Assembly (NCBI RefSeq): GCF_900101885.1
Contig: NZ_FNAN01000005.1
Location: 124,001 to 188,000 of the forward strand
Direction: 5' to 3'
DNA length: 64,000 nt
DNA from: Dyadobacter soli
GTDB lineage: Bacteria; Bacteroidota; Bacteroidia; Cytophagales; Spirosomataceae
In this document: one piece after another, positions 7,992-17,486 of the stretch
How positions within the stretch are numbered: position 1 is the stretch's first letter
How the letters are laid out: every line of letters starts with the position of its first letter
The notes under the pieces: generated by a model
Database searches by the model: none
The model's input: only the letters and a program-made list of their open reading frames with translations
Told to the model about the DNA's origin: nothing
Position numbers and translations under genes: made by a program

Positions 7992-10406
7992 ATGATTATT
8001 CCGTTACAGCTTATCCATTCCTGCCCCTCTGCCCATTCGGTGTTATCGGACTGCCGTGCACGGCTTGCATTGACGTCTTTTTTTCTGATCATAATGCTTT
8101 GTACTCCCGGTTGCGCGGTCAAAGCGCAGTCGCACGCGGGGATGATCCGTGGGATGGTTACGACCATCGACGGGGCGCCTGCGCAGGGTATTTCCGTGAA
8201 GCTCAAAAATTCAGCCAAAGGTACGGTGGCCAATACCAATGGTACTTTTGAGTTCAAAAACCTGGAATTCGCGTCCTACACCGTCGAGTTTTCCATGGTA
8301 GGTTATGAAACGACCACCGCCGAGGCGACGGTTAGCCAGGAAAAGCCCACCACCGAGGTTGCGGTCCAGCTCGATTTTTCTTCCACCAAACTCGACGAGG
8401 TGATCGTCAGCAACGGGGGTAACCGATTCGCCAAGAAGGAGAGCGACGATGTTTCGAAAATGCCCATTGCAAACATGGAAAACCCGCAGGTGTACACCGT
8501 GGTGAGCAAGGAATTGATGAAAGAGCAAGTCGTGACCGACTATAACAGCGCTTTCAAGAACGTGCCCGGCGCGGGTATCGCCGAAATAAGGAACCAGGGA
8601 CGTACTACGTCCATTTCGCGGGGTTTCGCTACGCCCCAGCTCGTGCGCAACGGGGTGGGCAGTTTTACGTATTCGTCCATCGACCCGGCCAACCTGGAAC
8701 GCATCGAGGTGATCAAGGGGCCGTCGGCGACATTGTTCGGAAGTACATTGTCGTCTTTCGGGGGGCTTTTCAACCGGGTTACCAAGAAGCCATTCAATGC
8801 ATTTAAAGGTGAAGTATCGTTTTCTGCCGGCAGCTGGGACCTGAACCGGCTGACGGTCGACCTGAACACGCCGCTCAACGAAGAAAAATCGGCGCTGCTG
8901 CGGGTAAATACTGCATTGCACAGCGAAAGGAGTTTCCAGGATGCGGGCTTCAACCGCAGTTTCCTGATCGCGCCGAGCTTCTCGTATGCGGTGAACGACC
9001 GCCTTACCCTGCTGCTCGACGTCGAGTACAGCGGTTATAAGGCCGTTTCACCTATGCGCGTCGCACCTGCGACGAAGGGGGCGGCCCGCAGCGTTACCGA
9101 CCTTGGATTGCCTTACAAACTGTCTTTTGCGAATAATACCATCAACTATTCCGGGCAGCAGTACAACATTTTCGGGCAGATCAAATACAAACTGTCGCCG
9201 CAATGGACGTCGCAGACCATCGTGTCACGCACCCGGTCGTCGGCCGACGGTTATGTGGTAGGCCTTACGATCCTGACCGATTCTACGCTTCGCCAAACGG
9301 TTACCAACCAGGATTACCCCTATTACGGAACGGATTTTCAGCAGAATTTCATCGGCGATTTCCGGATCGGCTCGTTGCGCAACCGCGTGGTGGCCGGCGT
9401 GGACGTGTACAGCCTGCGCGCGACGCGTAACGATGCTTCCGTGAATATGCCTGCGCTTAATTTCAAAAAGCCTGGCAATGCTTATAACAACTTCAATATC
9501 ACCAAAGTAGCCCCGTTGTTTGAAACTGCGACCTTTACCAATTTCGTGGCGATAAACGAAAGGACTTACAGCGCCTATGTGTCGGACGTACTGAATGTTA
9601 CCGACCGTTTGCTGGCCATGGCGAGTCTCCGCATCGATCGCTATTCCAACCTCGGAACCTATTTTCCGGCTTCAGATTCTACGGCGGGCGCATTTAAGCA
9701 AACTGCCCTGTCACCGAAGTTCGGTCTCGTGTACCAGATCGTGAAGGATAAAGTATCGCTTTTTGGTAACTATATGAATGGTTTCAGCAACGTCAGCGGC
9801 TCCGACTTTTTTGGAAATACATTCAAACCCAACCAGGCGAATCAATGGGAGGCAGGTGTGAAGCTGGATTACAACTTTGTGACGGCTACATTGAGCTACT
9901 ACGACATTGCGGTGACCAACGTTACCCGCGACGACCCGGAGCATGTCAATTTCTCGATCCAGGACGGTACCCAGGAGAGCAAAGGTTTCGAAGTGGAGGT
10001 GATCGCCAACCCGGCACCGGGCCTGAACATCGTCGCAGGCTATACCTACAACGATAGCAAGTATACGCGGAGCAACGAGAATGTGCAGGGATACCGCCCT
10101 ACGACAGCGGGCCCGCCGCGTATGGCCAACCTGTGGATCAGCTACCGGCTCATCAATGGGGCCGCAAAAGGCCTGGGCATCGGTTTCGGCGGGATTTATG
10201 GCAGCGAGTCGTTCCAAAGCAATACCAAGGCATTTACATTCACGATTCCTTCCTATACCGTGCTCGACGCTTCGTTGTTTTACGACAAACCCAAGTACAG
10301 GCTGGGTATCAAGGCCGATAACCTTACCAACGAAAAGTACTGGTCGTACCGTCTCGCGGCACAAAACCCGCTGCGCGTTACAGGTAACATTACTTTCAAG
10401 TTTTAA
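7992..10406 (+). CDS. TonB-dependent siderophore-type receptor with carboxypeptidase-like N-terminal domain
   Basis: An 804-residue outer-membrane receptor. The hydrophobic signal segment (about residues 24-46) ends CAVKAQ. A carboxypeptidase-regulatory-like domain follows (about 50-130; SMVGYETTTAEATV). The plug contains the siderophore-receptor pattern of ferrichrome/FpvA-type receptors (MENPQVYTVVSKELM, TTSISRGF, LERIEVIKGPSATLFGS), and the barrel ends in GNITFKF with a terminal Phe. Expected role: TonB-driven uptake of a ferric siderophore or similar chelate; the exact ligand is unknown. The first ATG gives a rather long n-region, and GTG at 8040 is a possible shorter start. The gene is convergent with the kinase gene. 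No siderophore biosynthesis or Fur-box-like site was recognised nearby. Confidence 0.92.
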   Translation: MIIPLQLIHSCPSAHSVLSDCRARLALTSFFLIIMLCTPGCAVKAQSHAGMIRGMVTTIDGAPAQGISVKLKNSAKGTVANTNGTFEFKNLEFASYTVEFSMVGYETTTAEATVSQEKPTTEVAVQLDFSSTKLDEVIVSNGGNRFAKKESDDVSKMPIANMENPQVYTVVSKELMKEQVVTDYNSAFKNVPGAGIAEIRNQGRTTSISRGFATPQLVRNGVGSFTYSSIDPANLERIEVIKGPSATLFGSTLSSFGGLFNRVTKKPFNAFKGEVSFSAGSWDLNRLTVDLNTPLNEEKSALLRVNTALHSERSFQDAGFNRSFLIAPSFSYAVNDRLTLLLDVEYSGYKAVSPMRVAPATKGAARSVTDLGLPYKLSFANNTINYSGQQYNIFGQIKYKLSPQWTSQTIVSRTRSSADGYVVGLTILTDSTLRQTVTNQDYPYYGTDFQQNFIGDFRIGSLRNRVVAGVDVYSLRATRNDASVNMPALNFKKPGNAYNNFNITKVAPLFETATFTNFVAINERTYSAYVSDVLNVTDRLLAMASLRIDRYSNLGTYFPASDSTAGAFKQTALSPKFGLVYQIVKDKVSLFGNYMNGFSNVSGSDFFGNTFKPNQANQWEAGVKLDYNFVTATLSYYDIAVTNVTRDDPEHVNFSIQDGTQESKGFEVEVIANPAPGLNIVAGYTYNDSKYTRSNENVQGYRPTTAGPPRMANLWISYRLINGAAKGLGIGFGGIYGSESFQSNTKAFTFTIPSYTVLDASLFYDKPKYRLGIKADNLTNEKYWSYRLAAQNPLRVTGNITFKF

Positions 10407-10437
10407 AAAGGTAGGACCAATTTACATTGTACCAGAT

Positions 10438-10475
10438 AGCAGCGGCCGGGGCATTGATCTTGGCCGTTGCTGTTT
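10438..10475 (+). terminator. Weak hairpin between convergent genes
   Basis: An inverted repeat, AGCAGCGGCC and GGCCGTTGCT separated by about 14 nt, is followed by TGTTT. It lies between the receptor stop and the convergent kinase stop and could end transcription of the receptor. The T tract is poor. Confidence 0.35.
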
Positions 10476-10508
10476 CGCAGGTATTGCATTGTGGCTGGAT
10501 TCGGTTCA

Positions 10509-13500
10509 TTACACAAATTTCAGCGCAATGGACGTCTTTTTTTCGCCGGTCACACGCGCGTGGATCTGAATGCCCAGCAGCACACAAAGGTCTTTGACGA
10601 TCACCAGGCCTATTCCTTTTTGGCCGGGGTTTTGGGAGGCGCGGAGCCATTCCTCGTAGGAGTTGTAGTTTTTATTGAGCCAGTTTGCCAGTTCGGCCGG
10701 GATTCCGTCTCCATCATCGGCGATCGTGATTTCCTGTAACCCGGTTTGGTTTGCAGATATGGTAAGCTCGGATTGGCTCACTTTCAGGGCGTTGTCGATC
10801 AGGTTGTGGATGATGATGGCGAGCAGGTTTGGGTCGCTTTCCACGGTGAAACCCGGGTCGATGTCGGTCCTGATTGCTATTTCCCGGTGTGCGGCGATGC
10901 CTGCAAACAATCGGGAAGTCGACACTACCAGAGCGGACACATTAACGGTACGTTTCTCCCAGCGTTCGGCAGGGGATTTGCTTTGTAATTTAATGTAGTC
11001 GAGGATGTTCCGGGTGAGGGTATTGAGCCTTTGCGAGGTATCGAGCGTTTCATCGCTCATCCGGACGATGAGCGGATCGACGGCGGCCTGCCTGTGGATA
11101 TACGCATTGAATTGTTGGAGCGAAAACCCGATGTAATGCAGCGGCGTCTGAATGTCATGATTGACCGCCGCGATGATCTGGCTGATCACCCGGTAATGCC
11201 GGATCAGGTTCGCTTCGCGCTCTTTTTTGATATGGTACGCGGACCTGATCCTTACCGCTATGAAGAACAGCCCTGTTAAGACTAATGCTGCCAGCGACCG
11301 GAACCACCAGGTCTCATGCCACGCGCGCGGGACTTGCAGGTGCAGGGTTTTGTAGGTATAATCATTCGTTCCGAATCCCGTCACATTCCTTATTTTCAAC
11401 ACATAGGCTCCATATGCGAGGCCGGGCAATGCGATGACGAAATCCGGATTGACCGGCATCCAGCTCTCGGCGCGGCCAGGGCCGGAAAGCGTGTATTGCA
11501 TCCGGAGGTTTTTCTCGTTGCCGAGGTACGGCGTCGTAATAGTCAGTCTCAGTTGCTCGAAATCACGGGATACTTCAAGTGAGTCGGCTACGGGGATCGT
11601 TTTTCCGTCCTCGCGGATCTCGTTGATGAAAATCTGGCGGTTGGGCAGCTCGGGCCTGACGGTTTCCGGTTTAAACCAGATCAGTCCATCCATCGACGGG
11701 AGCGACACGGTTCCGTCGGCGAGCGTGACCGCGCATGGCTGACAGCCACCGTTGAATTCGTTGGTTGCGAACCCGTTGCGCTTGTCGTAATACAGGTAAT
11801 AAACCAGGCCTTTCTGATGCGTCGCATATGCGAGCAACTGCTTTTTGGCCACCTGGAAAAGTCCCCGGTTGGTGGTGATCCAGAAAAAACCATTACGGTC
11901 TTCGACGATGCAGTGGGCGGTAGCGAGAAAGCGGTTATCATCCAGCGGAAATTTGACCACTTTTTCACCCCTCAAAAGGTAGATACCATTTCCGTAAGTA
12001 GTGATCCACGTGCCGTCATGCGTGGTGTAAGCGCTGCGGACCGTCATGTTCCCCAGGGCATGGATCTTCTTCAAAGCGCCGCTACGGGTATTCAGCCTGT
12101 AAATGGCGCTTTCGGTAGTCAGAAACATCGTTTCTTGGTTTTCCCTATCCAGGATCGTATAATTGCCGATGTTGAGCCTGTACCTGAGTTTTGGTGTAAA
12201 CCGGCCCTTGCTTTCTTCGATCGAATACATCCCATTGGTTTCACAGCCCACCCATAACCTGCCGCCTCGCTCGATGTTCAGGGATTTAGCTTTTTCGGGC
12301 AGCCTGACGTGGGCCAGTATTTTTTTTCCGGACGGGTCCATTTTGTAAACGTCATATGCGAACTGGAACCAGAACGCGCCGTCTGCGCAACGCACCATGA
12401 AAAATGAGCTCCTGATCTTTTCCAGCAGGGGCGAGGTGCGTGAAACTACGGCCTTTGGCAAACCGGCCTGCGGCGTAAATGCATATCCCTGGGATGACAG
12501 TACGGAACGCCCGGTGCCCGCCACCTGTGCATAATATACGTTGTCCGCATTGTCGGCAGCCAGCTTGTTAGCATAGAAATCCTGCTTCTTGAAAAGGTAC
12601 AACCCGTTCGTTACGCTGCCGAGGAACAGCGAACCGCTGCTTTCATCGAGGAATAAGGAGGTGATTTTGGTTTTTTCGAGGTCAAAGTCTTTCAAGATGA
12701 GCTGGGTATGGAGCTTTCCGGCTGCCGATGATTGGACGATGTACAGCGAGCTATCAAGATATAAAAATGCCTGGCGCGAAACGTTGTTCCAGAAAAGCTG
12801 GAAATTGTTGCCCGAAAACCGCCTATTGGCCAGGATATCACCCCCGACAACCACATTGCCGACCGTAGCGCCGATGGATTTAAAATTCCCATTCAAATCC
12901 AATGCATAAGGAATGCGTCCTATGAGAAAGAATTGCTTAAAAGCTCCGCTGGCCTTAAAAAGGCGTTTGCCATTTTGAAAACCGTAAATTTCCGCGCCCT
13001 GCCACACATAGGAGATGCCGTTTCCGGAAGAAGTGAAATAATGTTCCGAGTCGGGAACAACGGGGTACTGCGCCGGGTAACCTTGCAGTATACTGTTATG
13101 CCTGATCTCGTTCCGGGCTAATGGATTGATTTTTTTATAGTTATCATAGAAAGCGGTGTCGACAGATGCAAGCCCATTGGAAAGGATAGCCACGTATTCG
13201 TTCTTTTCAGACAATGCATAAAACTCCGGGGCGTTGCCTGCACCCGGTTGCGGTGACGGAACGAACCAGCGGAAGCGGTTGCTCAAAAGCGGCAATACCG
13301 ATTTTTCAAACGTTATAAAACGATGGCCGTCGAAGCGAGCCAGTCCGGCTTCGGTCGTTAGCCATATGAAGCCGTTCCGGTCCTGTGCAATCGCTTTAAC
13401 GCTGTTCTGCGGAAGCCCGTTTTCATCGGTAAAATGCTGTAACCAATATCCTTCCGGCTGTTGCTGTGCGATTATCCGGCCGGGCAATAGCAATGCTATG

Positions 13501-13562
13501 TACAGCAGCAACACCGGTACATATTTGGGAAGAAGCGACCATTGAGCCGGTACGTTACTCAT
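10509..13562 (-). CDS. Two-component propeller sensor histidine kinase
   Basis: A 1017-residue membrane sensor. A signal/anchor helix (about residues 15-33) is followed by a long periplasmic region of two-component-propeller blades (QNSVKAIAQDRNGFIWLTTE, NGFFWITTNRGLF) and a Y_Y_Y-type Ig domain. A single transmembrane helix (about 760-785) leads to the HisKA helix with phosphoacceptor His802 (VNHDIQTPLHYIG). The HATPase domain has an N box (HNLIDNA, about 919-925), a DDGDGIP G1 box (about 949-955) and a GIGL G2 box (about 983-986). There is no fused receiver or DNA-binding domain, unlike the two hybrid systems further along. Its partner is the upstream LuxR-type regulator, whose end overlaps this start by eight bases. 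The signal sensed is unknown. Confidence 0.93.
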   Translation of the reverse strand: MSNVPAQWSLLPKYVPVLLLYIALLLPGRIIAQQQPEGYWLQHFTDENGLPQNSVKAIAQDRNGFIWLTTEAGLARFDGHRFITFEKSVLPLLSNRFRWFVPSPQPGAGNAPEFYALSEKNEYVAILSNGLASVDTAFYDNYKKINPLARNEIRHNSILQGYPAQYPVVPDSEHYFTSSGNGISYVWQGAEIYGFQNGKRLFKASGAFKQFFLIGRIPYALDLNGNFKSIGATVGNVVVGGDILANRRFSGNNFQLFWNNVSRQAFLYLDSSLYIVQSSAAGKLHTQLILKDFDLEKTKITSLFLDESSGSLFLGSVTNGLYLFKKQDFYANKLAADNADNVYYAQVAGTGRSVLSSQGYAFTPQAGLPKAVVSRTSPLLEKIRSSFFMVRCADGAFWFQFAYDVYKMDPSGKKILAHVRLPEKAKSLNIERGGRLWVGCETNGMYSIEESKGRFTPKLRYRLNIGNYTILDRENQETMFLTTESAIYRLNTRSGALKKIHALGNMTVRSAYTTHDGTWITTYGNGIYLLRGEKVVKFPLDDNRFLATAHCIVEDRNGFFWITTNRGLFQVAKKQLLAYATHQKGLVYYLYYDKRNGFATNEFNGGCQPCAVTLADGTVSLPSMDGLIWFKPETVRPELPNRQIFINEIREDGKTIPVADSLEVSRDFEQLRLTITTPYLGNEKNLRMQYTLSGPGRAESWMPVNPDFVIALPGLAYGAYVLKIRNVTGFGTNDYTYKTLHLQVPRAWHETWWFRSLAALVLTGLFFIAVRIRSAYHIKKEREANLIRHYRVISQIIAAVNHDIQTPLHYIGFSLQQFNAYIHRQAAVDPLIVRMSDETLDTSQRLNTLTRNILDYIKLQSKSPAERWEKRTVNVSALVVSTSRLFAGIAAHREIAIRTDIDPGFTVESDPNLLAIIIHNLIDNALKVSQSELTISANQTGLQEITIADDGDGIPAELANWLNKNYNSYEEWLRASQNPGQKGIGLVIVKDLCVLLGIQIHARVTGEKKTSIALKFV

Positions 13563-14187
13563 TGACCTGGAAATACTTGGTCAGTTCGATTACATTGCTT
13601 ACGCCGAGCTTTTCGAAGATTTTGGATTTGTAAATGCTGATCGACGAAGACGAGAGGCTGAGCTGCTCCCCGATATTTTTGGTAGACTGTCCTTTCACTA
13701 ACAACTGTGCCACATCCAGTTCCCTTTCGGAAAGTTTCTCCGTAGTCGTGTCGGTTGTTTCCCTGGAACCCAGCAACTTGGCGAATGCCTGCTGCATTAC
13801 CTCCGGGCTCGCGTAGGTACGCCCGCTCAGGACGTGGTCTACCGCTTTTGTGAAGTCGTCATTGATGGCTGTTTTGGAGATATAGCCGTTGGCGCCCGCC
13901 TTTAAAAACGGTACTGCATAAAGCTGCTCGTCGTAGCTGGAACAAACCAGGATCGGCAGTTCGGGCTGCCGGAGCCGGACGGAATGGACCATCGCCACTT
14001 TGTCGCCGCCCGGCAGGTTAATATCCATGATCAGCAGGTCGAAACTCCGCTTTTCAAGCATTGCGATGGTCTTATTGAAATCGCTCGTGCAGGTAATTAC
14101 CGCTTCCGGTTTATGAGCCATCAAAAGAAATTGTATACCCGCCAAAATCAGCGGATGATCTTCTGCGATGATGATCTGAATGCTCAT
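13555..14187 (-). CDS. NarL/FixJ (LuxR-type) response regulator, cognate partner of the propeller kinase
   Basis: A 210-residue response regulator. The receiver domain (about residues 1-120) has the acidic pair in IIIAEDHPL, phosphoacceptor Asp55 (LLIMDINLPGG) and Lys105 (GYISKTA). A LuxR-type HTH follows at about 145-205 (LSERELDVAQLLVKGQSTKN, SSISIYKSKIFEKLGV). I chose the ATG at complement 14185-14187 because the family begins with MSIQIIIAEDHP; an upstream ATG adds 13 residues without homology. Its stop lies inside the kinase gene's first codons (8-bp overlap), so the two are translationally coupled and form one operon. Targets are unknown; the divergent metalloprotease gene is an obvious candidate to test. 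Confidence 0.93.
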   Translation of the reverse strand: MSIQIIIAEDHPLILAGIQFLLMAHKPEAVITCTSDFNKTIAMLEKRSFDLLIMDINLPGGDKVAMVHSVRLRQPELPILVCSSYDEQLYAVPFLKAGANGYISKTAINDDFTKAVDHVLSGRTYASPEVMQQAFAKLLGSRETTDTTTEKLSERELDVAQLLVKGQSTKNIGEQLSLSSSSISIYKSKIFEKLGVSNVIELTKYFQVNE

Positions 14188-14529
14188 GCCGGAAAAGAAA
14201 TAACGATCGGGGAATTTCAGTGACAATGATAGGGAAAATCGGCGATAGTAGTCCTTCGACGTGCTATTAAATTTATTAAATGCAACAAATACTTTTTTTA
14301 ATAAACGATTAAATTTTTCCTGGCGCCGCCGCCGGTTACATGCGATAATTTTGTTGTGTTCCAGCCAGAAACAATCCGCTGATACGCGTTGATTTACCCC
14401 CTCCTCTACATGAAGTATTCAATATGCGCCCATCGATACATCCTTGGGGTACAGCACCGTGGATGATTGCCAGTAAGGCTTCCGACAATTAATCAATCGT
14501 TCGTTTATCAAACCAAATCTTGTTCATCT
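14188..14529. other. Divergent intergenic region between response regulator and metalloprotease
   Basis: A 342-bp region with an AT-rich centre (14260-14320) and no coding potential that I can support. On the plus strand TAATTTTG at 14346-14353 matches the TAnnTTTG box of Bacteroidota promoters, but I see no clear -33 element, so it is only a weak promoter candidate for the metalloprotease gene. Confidence 0.3.
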
Positions 14530-17157
14530 ATGAAGAGACTTTTAACCGTTCTGTTTGCCTTGTCCTTTCAGTTTGCATCAGCGCAGAAAGGGTTCTTTAC
14601 CAAGGTAGAATCCAGCGATAATCCTTCGGCCCGGTCGGTTACCCATTTAACCAGGCATTCGGTTTTTAATATTCAAACTAAAAACCTGAAAGCATACCTC
14701 GCTGGCGCGCCACTTGAATTCGGTAAAAAGAATGCCGTCGGACGTACCCTCGAAATACCGTTGCCAGACGGAAATGTGGTGCTTTTCGATATTTTCGAAT
14801 CGCCTATTCTTGCGCCTGCGATTGCGGCGAAACATCCGGAAATCAAGACCTATGCCGGAAAAGGCATTACGAATAAGGCCTATTCGGTTCGTATCAATTT
14901 TACCCAGGCGGGATTCAGCGCGATCATCCTGGGCGCAGGAAGCGATGCTGTTTATTTTGAAAAAATTGATTTGAATGCGGCCGACAGCATTTACAGAAGC
15001 TACTTCTCGCGCGACGCGATCAGCCCGAAAGATGCCACCGAGAAAACGTCCAATAACCATTGCGGAACAATTGACAGCGAAAGCCGTGTGAAACAATTGA
15101 ATACCAACGGACAGAATAAAAGAACTGCCGCGACTGCATCGACAGGAGCCACTTTGAGAACCTTCCGGCTGGCAATGGCAGCCGATGCGGAGTTTACGGC
15201 AAACAAAGGCGGAACGGCCGCGCTTGCCTATGCCGCGCTGACGAACTACGTCAACAACATGAATGCCGTATACAGAAAAGAGTTAAGTGTATCGTTCGAA
15301 CTGGTTAGCGATGAAACGATCGTTTACACCGACGCGGCCAGCGATCCGTATACGAATGACAACCAGAGCACGATGCTCGACGAAAACCAGGAACATCTCG
15401 ACAACGTCATGACTGCCGGTTACGACATCGGGCACGTGCTGGGTTATGCCGGCAGTTCGGGTGGCGGTATCGCCGCGCGCGGGTCGGTGTGTGATCCTTC
15501 CTCAAAGGGGCAGGGGGTTTCAGGGGTCGGTGACGGCTCCTATCCGGATGTATTCGATCAGCAGCTGATCCAGCATGAGGTAGGGCACCAGTTTGATATG
15601 GGCCATAGCTACAACAGCAATGTTCCGGTTTGCACTACCAGGGCTCACGATACCTCGGTAGAACCGGGATCAGGCACTACCATCATGAGCTACGGCTATA
15701 CTTGCAGCAATACAGACCCGGGACTTGGGATGCTTGGCAATGACGACTACGAGGGCACTTACCAGCCAATCTTGAATTTCCACGCAGCCAGTTATGATCA
15801 GGCCAATGCATTTATCGAAACGTTATCATGCTTCACCACGTCAGCCACGAACAATGCCGTGCCCGTGATCAATGCAATGGCTACGAGCTGGACGATCCCC
15901 AAATCGACACCGTTCGTACTGACCGGTTCGGCCACCGATGCCGACGCGGGCGATGTGTTGAGCTTCTCGTGGGAGGGAACCAATATCAGCGATGAAAGCA
16001 ACAAGGCTTTGCTTACCGCCGCTACCATCTCGGATCCTTCACGCCCGCCGTTTTTCAGATCGTACGCCCCCGTTTCCGCGAGTACAGGCCCTGATGCCGG
16101 AACCCGATATTACCCCAGGCTGGAAGCGATCCTGGATGGATCGAACTACGCAATCGGTGATAAATTGCCTTCAATAGGTATTGCGACCACCCACAAATTG
16201 ACCGTCCGTGACAATGACAGCGGCGTCAGCTCGGCCGAAGTGACTGTAAATGTAGATGACTCAGGACCGTTCCTCATTACCAACGATACGCCGGGCAGCT
16301 TGCTGGGGCCGACAGGCACCTATCCGCTAGGTGGCGCCATGACGGTGATGTGGAGTGTGAACGGCACGGCAGGCGCTCCCGTGAATTGTAAACGGGTCGA
16401 TATTTTCCTGTCGACAGACGGTGGGCTGACTTTTCCGACCACGCTGCTAACGGACTGGCCCAATGCCGGTACCGCTGCCGTGGTTCTGCCCCTGGTAGAT
16501 ACTTTCAAGGCGAGGATCAAAATAGCGCCCAGCACCAGTACTTTGGCGGGTCATGTGCCCAATGTGTTCTTTGATATCTCCAATGTCAATTTCATCATCG
16601 GTTCTCCAATGCCGGTAACCCTGGTGTCGTTCGAAGCGAAGCCTGATTCAGAGAACTCCGCAATGCTTACCTGGCAGACTTCCGAAGAACGCAACAACGC
16701 CGGTTTTGACATAGAAATGAGCCTCGACGCGAGAACTTTCAGCAAAGTCGGTTTCGTAGACGGGAACGGAAACACCACCGCGGCAAAGCATTACCAGTAC
16801 CCGGTTAAAGACCTTAGCGGCGGAAAATACTATTTCCGTTTGAAGCAGCTGGATTACGACGGCAAATTCGAATATTCGCAGATCCGGGCTATCGAGCTGA
16901 AAAGCGCCAGGGATTTCCTCGCCGTATACCCGAACCCAACGGGCGGCAAGCTGAAAATCCATCCGTCGCTGCACAAAGGCCAGGCATTCTCGGTGCAGAT
17001 TGTGAACCAGAGCGGCCGGACCGTCGTGTCGCTCCCGACCAGCGACATTTACAGCAAAGATTACGAACTGGATGCGTCCGACCTGCCCTCAGGAATTTAC
17101 AGCATCATCCTGAAAGGCGTCAATTTTACTGAAAGTTTAAGGTTTGTAAAACAATAA
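14530..17157 (+). CDS. Secreted reprolysin-like zinc metalloprotease with T9SS sorting domain
   Basis: An 875-residue protein. The signal peptide is MKRLLTVLFALSFQFASAQ; the ATG at 14530 was chosen because a longer ORF start adds 21 residues before this clear signal sequence. A propeptide-like region (about 20-200) precedes the peptidase domain (about 210-430). The metzincin zinc motif is HEVGHQFDMGH, with His349, Glu350, His353 and His359, and the Met-turn is in IMSYGY. Ig/cadherin-like segments follow. The C-terminal sorting module starts near MPVTLVSFEAKP and contains VYPNPTGG, ending RFVKQ. Expected fate: export through Sec, then T9SS to the surface or medium, acting as a protease. The substrate is unknown. 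Confidence 0.93.
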   Translation: MKRLLTVLFALSFQFASAQKGFFTKVESSDNPSARSVTHLTRHSVFNIQTKNLKAYLAGAPLEFGKKNAVGRTLEIPLPDGNVVLFDIFESPILAPAIAAKHPEIKTYAGKGITNKAYSVRINFTQAGFSAIILGAGSDAVYFEKIDLNAADSIYRSYFSRDAISPKDATEKTSNNHCGTIDSESRVKQLNTNGQNKRTAATASTGATLRTFRLAMAADAEFTANKGGTAALAYAALTNYVNNMNAVYRKELSVSFELVSDETIVYTDAASDPYTNDNQSTMLDENQEHLDNVMTAGYDIGHVLGYAGSSGGGIAARGSVCDPSSKGQGVSGVGDGSYPDVFDQQLIQHEVGHQFDMGHSYNSNVPVCTTRAHDTSVEPGSGTTIMSYGYTCSNTDPGLGMLGNDDYEGTYQPILNFHAASYDQANAFIETLSCFTTSATNNAVPVINAMATSWTIPKSTPFVLTGSATDADAGDVLSFSWEGTNISDESNKALLTAATISDPSRPPFFRSYAPVSASTGPDAGTRYYPRLEAILDGSNYAIGDKLPSIGIATTHKLTVRDNDSGVSSAEVTVNVDDSGPFLITNDTPGSLLGPTGTYPLGGAMTVMWSVNGTAGAPVNCKRVDIFLSTDGGLTFPTTLLTDWPNAGTAAVVLPLVDTFKARIKIAPSTSTLAGHVPNVFFDISNVNFIIGSPMPVTLVSFEAKPDSENSAMLTWQTSEERNNAGFDIEMSLDARTFSKVGFVDGNGNTTAAKHYQYPVKDLSGGKYYFRLKQLDYDGKFEYSQIRAIELKSARDFLAVYPNPTGGKLKIHPSLHKGQAFSVQIVNQSGRTVVSLPTSDIYSKDYELDASDLPSGIYSIILKGVNFTESLRFVKQ

Positions 17158-17200
17158 CCCCGCCGCAATAGCCAAGTAGCGGCATACTTACTATTCAGGA

Positions 17201-17240
17201 GAAGAACAGGGCAGGGGGCACCCCGCTCTGTTCTTCATTT
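17201..17240 (+). terminator. Rho-independent terminator after the metalloprotease gene
   Basis: An inverted repeat, GAAGAACAGGGC and GCTCTGTTCTTC (one G-U pair), encloses a 12-nt loop and is followed by ATTTC. It lies 44 bp after the metalloprotease stop. Confidence 0.7.
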
Positions 17241-17291
17241 CAATGCGCGGGTATTTTCAATAGCATGTGACCACTAAACGCTCAGCCGCCG

Positions 17292-17486
17292 GTGAACAAC
17301 GAAGTTTTTCCAGATTTTCCCTACCGCGCAACCGAGGTGGTCCGGTTTATCCAGGCAAACGAACTGTTCACGTGCATGCTAACCAACGGCCGCGTGATCC
17401 ACTTTTGCCCAGCCGATACAGAAGCATTCAGGATCTGGCTTTCGGAGCACGGCGTGAAAGATGTTACGGGGTCACTCACTCCGTAA
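17292..17486 (+). CDS. Small hypothetical protein, GTG start
   Basis: A 64-residue ORF beginning with GTG, the only usable start since the previous in-frame stop is at 17268. The sequence is compact and protein-like (FPDFPYRATEVVRFIQANEL, TCMLTNGRVIHFCPADTEAF, RIWLSEHGVKDV), reminiscent of small uncharacterised Bacteroidota proteins that combine a short beta pair with a WL helix. Its last five codons overlap the 3' end of the convergent permease gene by 15 bp. It has no named function and no obvious partner. A chance ORF remains possible. Confidence 0.5.
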   Translation: MNNEVFPDFPYRATEVVRFIQANELFTCMLTNGRVIHFCPADTEAFRIWLSEHGVKDVTGSLTP

